From Sesamum alatum (lineage: Eukaryota; Streptophyta; Magnoliopsida; Lamiales; Pedaliaceae), in the NCBI GenBank assembly GCA_034509735.1, contig JACGWO010000006.1:11733001-11797000 (forward strand): a DNA stretch of 64,000 bases, read 5' to 3'. The notes beneath the pieces were generated by a model. That model was not told the origin of the DNA, ran no database searches, and was given only the letters and a program-made list of their open reading frames with translations. Below, piece after piece: positions 33,905 through 45,506 of this stretch (positions are counted from its first letter, which is position 1; the number at the start of each line of letters is the position of its first letter). Both the position numbers and the translations under genes were made by a program.

Positions 33905-35154
33905 TAGAAATTGATTTAACTTCCTGTTCCAAACTTTGATCTAAAGATTAGCAGATGGAAGGACCGTATTTGTATGAAATTTGTAACTCATAGATTCACG
34001 AAGACTCATATGTTCTCTAGTGTCTTCGATCAATACTAGATGACTACCTATGTGCAATAAGTACTCTTAAATTAATGAGCTAATTTAAGGGTGGCTAACA
34101 GATGTGCGCAGGATGATGAGCAGACGTGCGCACAGGCCAGACGGAGCAGTCAGTGCAGGGCGGCTGACTTGGGCAAGACGTCCAGTACAGGCTGGCGAGA
34201 CGACACATACAGTCTCGGCCAGGAGGACGGAATTTATTTTTAAATTTAAAATAAAATTGATATGTTATAATTAAATAATTAGATTATTTAATTATGACTG
34301 ATTTGATAGGAGCCCACATAAATTAATTAATGTGATCAATTACTTGGCTCTTGTATTCATTTAATTTGATTAACCGAATCATGTAAGTAACTAGTTCATT
34401 GAATTGACTAGTTTTATGCTCGCAATTAGTTGGATTAGTTTGAATTTAATTTTGATTAATTAGATTAATTGAATTAGAGTTTGAATTTAATTGAGAATCC
34501 AATCCAAGCCCAAAACCTAGCCTTAGCCCACAAACTCATGAGAGAGAAGACCTATTTAAATGGAACGGGAGATTGCAAAATCAAGATTAGATCTCCTACA
34601 CTCCGTTTGTTTTCATTTTCCAGCTGTTTCTGAGATGGTAAGAAAACAAAATCAAACATAACATTATTCAAAATACATTTACTAGTGTTTTGGACCGTTC
34701 TCCCATATATATCTATATTTACTTACAAACAAACAAATATTATTATATACACATATATATTTATTAAAATATATAAAAGAGACATGATTTGAAAATGAAC
34801 AGTATTTTTTGTCTCCCAATATACAACACAATACATAAAAAAATTTCAAATATTACTATATACATATAAACATATATAAAAATATATAAAAGAGACATGA
34901 TTTGACAATGAATAGTGTTTTTTGTCTCCAAATATACAACACAATACATACAATATATTTTTTTTCACTATTTAAAATTAACTCCAAAAACAAATCCAAA
35001 ATACACCATATCTCTAACACATACTTATTTATCTTTATTTTTCTCTCTTTATCTCCACAAAACAAAACAAAACATTCTAAAAACGAAACCCTAATTTCGT
35101 GCTCGTCTCTCCTAAATAGGCTCTCCAAGAATCTCCGAGAAACCTTTCAAGAAA
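33905..35154. other. Unassigned intergenic DNA
   Basis: No gene was recognised. 34100-34230 is a GC-richer patch (gtgcgcaggatgatgagcag) that recalls leader sequence of LTR elements. 34240-34560 is AT-rich with gattaattagattaatt-type repeats, and a tattTAAATg box-like element lies near 34552. 35040-35150 looks like a plant 5' leader (CT-rich, aaaccctaa) but no open frame follows. Confidence 0.4.
34736..34960. repeat. Two tandem ~117-bp repeats
   Basis: Both units contain atatataaaagagacatgat, a variant of ttttttgtctcc, and aatatacaacacaatacata. They start near 34736 and 34853. Confidence 0.8.
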
Positions 35155-35473
35155 CACTACAAGAAATATAATATTTAATAATGATTAATTGTCATGATTA
35201 ATACTAAATAGTCGTAGCAAATAGTCATTGACCACGATCACGCAACGATTGTCAGTCGTGGTTTTAGTGAGGGTGGCTAAAACATTTGTCATGACTAAAA
35301 GTCATGACGAATGTTCTTACCACAACTCTTAGCCGTGACAAATAAATTTTTCATGGTAGAAAAGATAATTTTTGTATCGATTTTTATTTAACCGTAGGTA
35401 ATAATAATTATTTACCACGAATTTTTAGCCATAACCATTAAAAATATAGCAAATGGTGATTTTTTTTCTAGTT
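35155..35473. mobile_element. Small non-autonomous CACTA element (CACTA MITE)
   Basis: 319 bp. The left end is cactacaagaaatataat. The right end, reversed, is aactagaaaaaaaatcacc, which fits CACTA with one change. The target duplication is aaa on both sides (35152-35154 and 35474-35476). Internal gtcatgac and gtcgtag motifs look like subterminal repeats. No coding capacity. Confidence 0.65.
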
Positions 35474-36410
35474 AAAATTGTCTTCTCATACTTTTTCCAA
35501 CCTTTCTTCTCCAACCCTAGAATCCAGTGTTGATTCTTCCAAATCTGTCAAAGACACTAGCTTGGCATTGAAGGATGATTCCATTTTGGTGGTGTGGACT
35601 AACTTTATAGGGAGGACATGTGTGCTCTTATCTTGAACGAGAAATGAGACGGTCCTAAGAAGAATGCATCCATGTTTCTTGTTGTCTGTACGGATGTAGA
35701 TTATTTTTAAGGACCTTCGAAAATTTTACAACAACCAAAGTGCACAAGATAGTAGTGTTCTTGATCCAATTTCATTGACTTGAATAATGCATGAAATCTC
35801 TGTCGTAATAACTAGCAATGGGATGAGCGATTGGATCATATTATTTTTAATCGTTTTAGATTTTTTATTGCCGTTGCGTTTTGGCATCTTGCGGCCTTTA
35901 CGAAACTTTCATGCATACTTCATTTTTTTTAAAATTATTTTAGGTGACATACTTATTTATTTATTTATGTTCTAATTGTAGAAGTTTTTTGTTTAATAAT
36001 TTTGCTCTTTTCTATTTAATTTTTTCTCTAACCTATTTATTCAAGTGCTTTTATTTAAAATGAACAAATTCACTAAATTTATAAAAAAAATATGTTTATT
36101 TGTCATTGAACATCAAGTTTATCTACATATTTGCCCAACTGTAATTTTTTATGATTAAAATGGTAATTCTATTTATATTTATGTGCTAGGGAAATGTTAA
36201 CTGAAAATAAAAGTGTTGGACTAAAATGATTTTCTATAATAATTTTTTTTATAAGGGTAGTATGAAAAAATCACCCACCAGAAGGACTAATTTAAAGTGA
36301 GTTCAAAGTATATAGAATATTTTAAAGTTTCAAAAATTAAAATAAATTTTACCAGTAAGGATACTAGGAAAAAAAAAAAACGAAAATAACTTAAAAGTCA
36401 AATGCCAAAA
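35474..36410. other. Unassigned intergenic DNA
   Basis: 35480-35640 has CT-rich sequence with ccaaccctag, then a short open stretch (SSVDSSKSVKDTSLALKDD) that I do not recognise and that ends after about 45 codons. The rest is AT-rich with no supported gene. Confidence 0.35.
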
Positions 36411-36419
36411 TAAATAAAT

Positions 36420-36911
36420 GAATGAAAAATATATTTTTAATCCTATAACTATAGGAGTATGACACATTTAGTCCCATATCTTTAGTAATTATAAATATTA
36501 GCCTAGTAATTTATACCCCATCACACATTTGGTCTTGATTTTGACACATTTGACTAGGGTATCGCACATTTGGTTCAGAGTTTTCAAATTTAGTCCTCCA
36601 TAAATTTTTCTGGCTAAAATATATTATCGAAAAAGGCACGAAAATGACATAGCGATAAACGTAGCAATGACATGTTTTTTCTCAACATCACATGTGGGTC
36701 GACAAAATTTATGAAAGACCAAATTTGACATTACAAACTAAAATTTGTCAACTTAGGACCAAATATGTGATGTTCTAGATCAAATATATTAAAATTAAGA
36801 TCAAATATGTGAGGAAAATATAACTTATAGGACTAAATTTATAATTACTAAAGATATAGGACTAAATGTATAATACCTCATAAATTTGAGACTTAAAATG
36901 TAATTCTGCTG
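36420..36911. mobile_element. MULE-type foldback MITE upstream of NDUFA6
   Basis: 492 bp with flanking taaataaat at 36411-36419 and 36912-36920 (9 bp, low complexity). The arms mirror each other: acacatttagtcccatatct with ttagtaattataaat on the left, and atttataattactaa followed by agatataggactaaatg on the right. The middle repeats cacatttggtc/gaccaaatatgtga. It ends 123 bp before the NDUFA6 start codon, so it lies in the promoter or 5' leader. Confidence 0.75.
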
Positions 36912-37034
36912 TAAATAAATTAAGAGGAAAAAGGAAACTAAACCCACGCTGCGTCGCCTGCGAAAACAGACTGCCTATCTCCGCTCCCCACACAGCCTCC
37001 ATTTCGTAGAGTAGTAATAGAAACAAAAATCGAA

Positions 37035-40000
37035 ATGGCGTCGTCGCTGAAGTACGTGCGCGTGCCGCCGAACTCGGCTAGCCTGGCGGAGGCGCGTCAG
37101 CGCGTGTTCGAGTTCTTCAAGACTGCGTGCAGATCCATCCCATCCATCATGGAAATCTACACCCTGCACGACGTCGTTGCCCCCTCCCAGCTCCGGTCCA
37201 CCATCGCCTCCGAGATCCGGAAGAACGCTCACGTTACAAACACCAAGGTTCTGTTACAACTTGATTTATTTTCTTTTCTGCTGGACCTTTTCTGAGTTCT
37301 ATTTTTTGAGTTTTATTTAGACGACGCGTTATAATTATTAATCATCCCATTGATAGCTTTGAATCGAAATTAGGAATGCTCCTAATTCAGATTCGGATCA
37401 ATTCCATTAATTCCAATCAATTCCAAAATCTCAGCTCTGTGGAAGGATACATACTTGATACCAAACTTTGGATGAATGCAACAAGTGCTTCCAAATTGTT
37501 TGTAATCAGTCTATAATTGGTTAAATTGTTTAGCTGAAACAATTTCAACCAATTGGTGCTAACCCTTATTTTGTTTTCGGTCTTGTTAAATAAGCTATAA
37601 TTGTGTATATGTGTGTGTATATATATATATTTATATATACATGTTTGGTTGGGACCGTTGGGTTAGTTCATAAAATGACATTGGAATGACAGAGAGAGGA
37701 CTGGTTCAGCGCTGCAATGATGATAGGCAGAAATTGGAAAGTAGTCTGATGTTTGTTTCTAGTTTTGCTGAATATTGGGAAGGGGAATATTAGCACTTGG
37801 AGAAGCCTAGAGCTAACATGGACTTTGTTCTCCCTCAGGTGTCATGTTTTTGTAGAACTTAAGGAGTGTTGGATGGCCACACTCTTTGCTGAAAAATGAC
37901 CTGAAAAACAGTAAGCTTGTAGAGATTAGAGAATTTATGAACTATGAGATCTTTGATTTTTAGGTCAGAGGAGAATAGGGTTGTTCAGCCACTATAATAT
38001 ATGACTGAGATATTACAAGTTACATTTGAGCACTCCTTTCATAATTGAACTCAGGAAGTGGCTAATAGTTGCCCAAGTTTAGTAGTGGATAGTATACATA
38101 AACATCCATGATGCGAAGAGAGGCTAGGAAGCAAAGAGTTGACAGAGGTATCTACATAGAGCTTCAGTGTTTCCAAATACAAGTGATCATTTTGTACATT
38201 TTTGGATCTTGTATGGTTTTTCAAAACCAAATTTTGACATCTATCTCCAGAAATATATATATATATATATAGATATGTATGTATATTTCGAAATATATTT
38301 TTGTTTGAACGTAGAGTATAGCTGCAGGTCTCTAACATATTGGTTCCCTCAAGTCGCCCAATCGTACTTGAGAAGGATAGTTTAATCATTTGTGATCCAA
38401 TTCCATTTCATGTGCTATGTTTGCATCATGCTTTCGTGTATATATTTATTTCGTACGGGGAAGCTAGTGTGTTGCTGCCATATAAAATGTGATATGTATG
38501 TGGTCTTATCAAATTCGTGGTAGTAACTCAGAGATGAAGCCTAGGGAGGTATGTAGGTGGATTGGAGAGAGTGGCACGAGAAAGCAGACTCTTGACCCAA
38601 AGGACTGGTCCTAAGACTCACGATCAGAATGTATACTATCACATTTAGCTCTCCACTTATTTACTAGTGGAGATTGTCTTTGTCCAATATTTATTATTCT
38701 CAAATGCAATGCTGGATATAGCTATTGTTTGAGAAGCTCACTTATCATTAATGTAAAAGTATAATGGATTTTGGCAAATGTCAAAGTATACGAAATATTG
38801 GATCAATGGATAAAGGAGCTATGCTTTGACGTCTAATTAGTAACAGAATAATAATTTGTATCTTAGTGAAGACTGTAAGTTATGTAGCTTAAATAATCAT
38901 GGATAGCCCTTGCTTATTGCTCCCTCCCTCCCTCTCTCTTTCTCTATGTGTGGGTGTATATATATATATATATATGTATATTTATGTGTATATAAGGTTG
39001 ATTACACCTACATTCCCTCCAAGAAAGACTAAATTGTACAATTCTTCTTGAATCTTAAAAATTACATTTAGGCCTCCTCTAAGAATGTTTCATCTGTAAA
39101 TCTAAAATAGAAGTTATTCAATTGCCATTTAATCTTGAAAATTTAAATAAATAATCAAATAACAATTCTACTAGATGACCATTCTATCTCTGGGAGTGTT
39201 GATAGTGCTTGTTTAATGAAAAGGGTGAAGTTGTTATACTTATATAATTGAAGGGATGTCTTTGTAGTTGAAAATATAACAGAAACAACTGTTTTTCCCC
39301 CCTGCTGTTTTGGGACAATGTTTGGAGGATGAGATCTGGAGAATTACTATACATTTAAGACGAGTAGAGAAAAAACACATCATCTAGACTCTTTCTTTCT
39401 TTATTTTCAGGTTGTCAAGTATGCACACAAATTAACTTTTACATTCTTGTTAGTGACTGTTCAATCTATTATGATGTGATTTGTTTGTGCAATGGTAAGG
39501 GGTATCTTTGTAAGTTTATTGTCATTGTAATTGCGGTGCTTGTAATGCGCTTCCTAACAGGGATGTGCTTGTGATGTTTCAAATAGCGATGGATGTATGC
39601 TAGTATTTATGATATTTAAAATGTGTCTTTGTAAGGTGATAATGACATTTAGTATCTTTTTTTTACATAAAGATTAATTGGGCGATCATGAATTATTTCT
39701 ACTATGATCATTACATTTAATACATTAATTTAGTAACAAGACAAGCTGGCATAACATAAAATCACTAGTATAATTAGATTTAGTGCCACTGACTTGTACA
39801 CTAGGAAATTGTTTGAGCATGATCACTTGCACCCCCCTTTTAGGCATTGCTTGTTTTTTCTGTTTCATGTTATCATCTAGGTTGATTAACATCTTTACTT
39901 TTTTCGTTTTGTATGGCATACACAGACGGGTGAAACCAAGCTTTGAGCAGCAATAGAATAGCCTTTTGGTATTACCTGCTATCTTGGAAATCATCACATT

Positions 40001-41982
40001 CGTGCATTTGCAGACATTTTTTTTTTCTATATATCAATCCTCAGACACTATAAAAAGTGTTTCGAACAAAATACTTGTATGTGATAGATTTAAACATAAA
40101 AAGACCTCACTTCATTTATATAGAAACACAAACCACCAACAAGAAATGACTAATTTTCCCATCTCCAATGGCTATTTCTTAATTCAAAGGCATAAGAATC
40201 TTCGCTCTCTGTCTGGTGTCCTTCAACAAAACAACTTCCATGGCAAAAAATACAAAAAAATATTTCCCTTCTTTCTCATCTGTCCCCCTAAATATTACTA
40301 AAAAGCTCTAGTAATTAATCTACACACATACACGCCTGTTATATGTAATCCAATTATTTTATATTTTTGTATGTATCTTTATGCAAATAAAAATCATAAA
40401 TATGTACATGTTTAAGTATCAGTATATTGTTATAATAACAATGTTGATAATATAAAAGTTTGATGTGATACAACTAGCTATATAAAGACTGAAAGACATC
40501 AACAGTAGAGAGTGTCTTTAGACAAAACCAAATATAGTTCGTTTACCCTGATTCATTTTCCAAAAACATTATACCGGACCTCCAAAACAATACCACACTG
40601 AGCCTCAATATTTTCGTATCAAGTTCAAAAGAATGTTCTCTAAGATTAACATCACTTCACCTTGCAAGTTTATTTACTCTCTTAAAGTTGTGTAGAAGAA
40701 GTGGCGAAATTGGCAGGGGAAGTAGCTATACTGAGAGGAGAACTCAAAAACAGGTGCCTTAGTATCGCTAAATTACCAAGGAAAAAGCATTAGAAAAACT
40801 ACTTGTAACATTTTATTTTCTAGGAACAGATATGCCTTGGAGTGAATCAGGACAAAGAAATACCTATAACAGGCTGGGATGTGAGTTTCTATGTACTGGC
40901 AGGTAGGGCATTTCCTTTGGTGCTGCTTCTGACCTATTTCCTTGGAAATGGCACCGAGCATCAGAACAAACTAGCTCGAAACTGCTCAACTGCTGCTAAT
41001 CAGATTTTATCCCATGCTCTGAGCTTACATGTTAAATACCATATGCTAAAAGTGGGGATCATAAGTAGTTGTCACTGGATAACTTGTTACATGGTGAAGG
41101 GGTTTCTTTATTCGTACAAAAATATTCTCTAACAATTGAAAACTTATTGTTTGCATGATGTCATGTAAAGACGACTGCCTCGAGTTCACAAGATCTTTGA
41201 TGAGATGGCGAGTTGCATTACTAGTCCTGTTCTATGTGATGTTGCAATTCTTATATTAGTGCCATTGTGCCAAGTTTACAATATATCAACTACCGCATAA
41301 TACATTAAATGCCAGTTAGCTGCCTAGTGCCTATACAAAATCTGTTCTAGGAAAGCTGGACCAGCAGGCTATATGTTTTGCTATCCTTAGTTGATATTTT
41401 GATTCTATGGATGCGTTGACGCTTAGGACCTATCTGAACATATGGGTGAAAGAATCTGAAGTTTCCTTCTCTTCTGTATATTTTCTTGTATAACATGGTT
41501 TTGTTTACTTGGACAAAAGAGTTGACATCTTCCATCTTTAGAGTTGTTCACATATTTCCCTGTTGTCCTATGTGGTTTGTTGAATGGCCATACTAAGTGA
41601 ATGAATTATAGAACTTGAAAATCTTTTCTGTTACAAATAGTTGAGTTTTTGGTGATCTTATGATACAACGGAAGATGCTTTATGTTGTGATTTTGGAACT
41701 AAGATAGCAATATATGAAAGAACTTCAATGTTTCATTTTGATAGAACATTTCGGAGCTTCTTTCTCTAAACTGTTGCAAACACTCCGTTAATGATTATGC
41801 AGGTTATTGATATGCTGCTCTTCAAGGGAACAGAGGAACTGAGTAACATCGTGGAGCATGCAAAGCAGCGGCACCACATTATTGGTCAGTATGTTGTAGG
41901 TCGTCAAGGCCTAGATGTAGGAACCAAGGATCAGGGCGTGTCCGATTTCCTGAAAAATTTCTACAAGGGCAACTACTTCTGA
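37035..41982 (+). CDS. NDUFA6: NADH dehydrogenase (complex I) subunit B14 / NDUFA6, LYR family
   Basis: Two exons, 37035-37247 (71 codons) and 41803-41982 (59 codons plus stop). They are joined in phase 0 across a GT-AG intron (AAG|gttctg ... tgcag|GTTATT). The 130-residue product matches the length of plant B14 (about 133). Key stretches are VPPNSASLAEARQRVFEFFK (residues 10-29), CRSIPSIMEIYTLHDVVAPS (32-51), HAKQRHHIIGQYVVG (90-104) and DFLKNFYKGNYF at the end. The LYR tripeptide of animal homologues reads FFK here (27-29), close to the plant form. The protein is an accessory subunit of the matrix arm of mitochondrial complex I and binds the mitochondrial acyl carrier protein. No stop or frameshift is seen. 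Upstream there is no clear TATA box and a foldback MITE lies close by. Confidence 0.93.
37248..41802 (+). other. Intron 1 of NDUFA6 (4555 bp)
   Basis: Bounded by gttctg and tgcag. It contains TA microsatellites near 37617, 38255 and 38950, a CT run near 38920, and AT-rich stretches that look like MITE pieces (around 38995-39370). I see no gene inside; the open frames near 39966-40301 and 40842-41132 have no recognisable homology. Confidence 0.85.
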
Positions 41983-42033
41983 TTCCGTTTCCCTGTTGAT
42001 ATGCCTGCTACTACTGCTGCTAGTACAACCGGT

Positions 42034-42039
42034 AATAAA
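42034..42039 (+). terminator. Candidate polyadenylation signal of NDUFA6
   Basis: aataaa lies 51 bp after the NDUFA6 stop codon, followed by T-rich sequence. Confidence 0.5.
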
Positions 42040-42244
42040 GAACTTAGTTTGTTGAACAACTATTTTATGCTCATATTTCTTTAAGCTGTGATTTGATCAA
42101 TTTCACCACAAAGCATGTTATGAAAGAGCGCCGAGTTTACTCAAGAAACAGGGAATTGATTTCTTTTGCTTTGCCATTATTAGATCAGTAATTGTATCAG
42201 TTCATTGTTGGTCAAATGTTTTCCGTCTCTCTGTTCTCTTAATT

Positions 42245-42800
42245 TAGAAGGTGTTTTGGTGAGCTTATAAGCCTTATCAAAACATCTTGTAATATGCCTT
42301 TGAGGTTATGAAATGTAGAAAAGTTTTAGTAAAACTTCTTGAGGATGTGTGTATAAGATGTCAGGAACTTATAAATTCTTTTGGAAAAGTGAGTAGTTCC
42401 CAACTTATTTTAAAATTTTAACAGGCTACTTTAATTTTGTCATATTAGTTACAAAATTGACATTACTAACATTTTGTATTTATTCAAATGTTTGAAGAGC
42501 GTATTTCTTAAATAACATCTAACATCTTTAAATTTTAAAAATAGTTTAGAAGATGTACGCTTTATAAATTTTTGAAAATTGCCAAGCACTTCTTAAACAT
42601 GAGAGCGTCTAGCAACATGTATAAATAAGATTGAGGTTTCTACGACAGCCTTTGATAGGGCTGTCTACCGGTAGGATTTTAATTAATTTGATTCAAATAT
42701 TCAGTCCGATTTGTGGCCATTAGGGATCTGAATCAGAATGTGAAACTAATTATTATTATGTATATCTAAAAATTAATTGATTTGGATTCAATCTTGCACG
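42245..42800. repeat. hAT-type MITE fragments
   Basis: 42250-42285 carries gtgttttggtgagcttataa and agccttatcaaaac, typical of hAT MITEs with TTATAAGC motifs; an antiparallel partner may end near 42600. 42656 onward (tagggctgtctaccggtagg) resembles the terminus of the adjacent hAT-like element (tagggttgtcaatgggtagg) and may be a second, truncated copy. Confidence 0.4.
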
Positions 42801-43275
42801 ATTTAGGTTAGGGTTGTCAATGGGTAGGGCAGGATTCTATTCAGACTCATACCCAATAAAGACTCATACTATTAAATAATACACATACTCTACCCAACCT
42901 CTTCAAGACCCAATGGGTCTCTATACCCAATGTCATTGTTTTGGACCTAGTGTTTTGGGTCCGAGTAGGGTTTAGACTCGATAATTTTTTTCTCCTTTTT
43001 TTTTTTCTTCTTAATATTGTTGGATAATATTTGATAGTTTTATTTAAGGTAAGATAATTAAAAAATACTAAATAAATTTTAGATTAAAATAAAAACGATA
43101 AAGTATATTAGATACATATTCAACACAAATTTACTTAGATCAAAATTATCAAAGTAAGACAAAATAGATTAATTATTTATATTTGAAGATTATAATAAAT
43201 GATTATAAAAAATATAAAGTTGTGCTTTGAATTAGCAAAAAGTTACTATATCGTTTACTCGTTACATTAGATTAA

Positions 43276-44696
43276 GGGATAATTGCATAATACCCCTGTG
43301 TTATAGGAAAATTGTTAAAAACCTACCTGTATTAATTAAATACTCAAAAAAGAACCCCTATAATTATAAACCCTGCAAAAAAACCCTCTTCGTTAAAAAA
43401 AATGGAGAGTGACCTACACTCGCTCGAAATGCGAGTGGAATATGTTTTCGACCCATTTTTCACCTTTGACTTCTTGAATAGACAAGATTACCCTTGTCTT
43501 ATTCAATTATCCCTTTTCTTCATTATTCTTGTTCAATTCTTTTCCTCTTGAATATTTTGCTGAATTTTTTTTTTATAAATACTAAAAAAATCATACTCAT
43601 CAATATTTATATGTAAAAAATATTATTACATTAAAGTTAAATTAATATACATATTTTACATATGAATATTTTAATATTATTTATGAGTTTTAAAAATTTA
43701 TAAATATTATTACCTAATTTAAATTACAATTTTGTGTTGAATATATAATTATTCCCCTCTTTATGATATTTTTAGAGATTTTAATATTTTTAAAATATAA
43801 AATCAAAATGCATGATTTATTTTAAATATTATTAATTAATTTAATTTATGTTGAATATATTTTAAAATTATATTATTAATATAAATTATAGTAAATAAAT
43901 TCTAATATTTCAATATAATTATATTTTAACATAAAAATACATAATTAAGTAATTCATTATTTTAAATTTACAAATTTAAAAAATACAACAAATAAAAAGC
44001 ATAAAAAATAAAAGAAAAATAAAAAATAATCGTCTTTCCCAAGTAAACCCCCTCCCCCCGCGCGGCTGGTCGCGCTTGCGCCTCCCCCCCGCCACCACCC
44101 CTATGGTCGCTGCTTTCCCCATCGCCCCCCCCCCCCCCCCCCGCCCCAGCCGCGACCACTCACCGCCCAGATTTGGGCGGCAAGTGGTCGCGGCACCCAA
44201 ATCTGGGCAGGATATAGAATGGGCGGCGATGTCCTAAACGATGACGTTGCCCACAAGCTAACGGCCGGTGGAGCGAGGCGACGGCCCTCCACTGGCCTTT
44301 ATATACATATATATTATAATTATATCTATATATATATATATTATAATTTTATAATAAAATATTTTTTTGTTTTATATATAAATGTAAAATATATTTTTAA
44401 TCTGGATCGTTCATTTTATCTGTTGAAATCAATGGCTACTAAAATTTGATCAGATCCTACGGTTCTAATGCGATCAAAGAAGATCCAACGGTCATTGTAA
44501 TAATAACAATTTATATAATATAAGGGTATAATGGAAAATTATTAAAAAAATTAACGGCGTTAAGTGGATCTAATGGCAAGGGGAGAGTGTGCAAAATTTG
44601 TAAAAATGCAGGGTTTTTTTTTTTTGCCTATATTTTTAACACGGGGGATTTTTAGCTGAATTTCTATAACATAGGGGGATTTTATGCAATTTACCC
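43276..44696. mobile_element. Non-autonomous MULE with GC-rich core, inside the hAT-like element
   Basis: 1421 bp with a perfect 9-bp target duplication ttagattaa at 43267-43275 and 44697-44705. Ends are gggataattgcataataccc and, reversed, gggtaaattgcataaaatcc, so the terminal arms are clear. A GC-rich core (44036-44290) contains a C run at about 44122-44141 and an inverted repeat with perfect 13-bp arms: gcccagatttggg at 44165-44177 and cccaaatctgggc at 44196-44208. TA-rich microsatellites flank the core. Short frames in the core are low-complexity and not called as genes. Confidence 0.9.
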
Positions 44697-45506
44697 TTAG
44701 ATTAATCAATACATTTTTAATTTTTTAATTTTCTTTTTTTACATAGAATTTATCAATAAATTCAACACTACTGAAATCAATTCACAAACAACTCTTTTTC
44801 GATAGAGTTTTTTTTTAAAGAATATATCATTTATTATGAAAATAATAATCTAATGAAAATACTAAATTTACATATTTAATAGCAATTGAATTTAATATTA
44901 TAAAGTTTTGAGCTTCAATTTTATTACTTCAATCAAATATTATTTCCTATCAAGATGTTGAAAAATATACCTAGCATAATTAGTATACTTATATAACTAA
45001 TTATTCAATTATATATTATTCAAAAATATACATGGTTTGAATTACTTGATAAATATTTTTAAGACGTCTTAAGCTTTCTAGATTTGTTTACTTGAATTTA
45101 GATAGATTGATAAACAATAATTCAATTAAATTGAAAAAAAATAATATTTTTTTTGGGTCCAAATTGGGTACATAGACCCATGGGTCTTGATGGGTAGAGA
45201 CACTACCCAAACCCAATCTATATATATATAATGGGTTTGGGTCTGGGTCTAATTATATTCATTGGGTCTGGGTCTGGGTTTTTAAATTGATCTATGGGTT
45301 TGGGTAGGGTCTTACCCTATTACACCTCTAATTTTTATTTTTTTTTTGAAATAGGTAAATTTATTGAAAATAATAACAAATACACACTCATACAATCTCT
45401 CTCTCGACGAATAACTAATCGGTCCTTAACTAAGGAATTCTCCACACATGAAAAAGGACATGGGACTGCAAGGTATACAACAAGTTCTCCCCCTGTATTC
45501 TGATCT

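Noticed and set aside
36420..36911. Considered as solo LTR
   Set aside because: The halves are inverted rather than direct, with a 9-bp flanking repeat, which fits a MULE foldback and not an LTR.
39966..41132. Open frames inside the NDUFA6 intron
   Set aside because: No recognisable domain, AT-biased, and they lie inside a well-supported intron.
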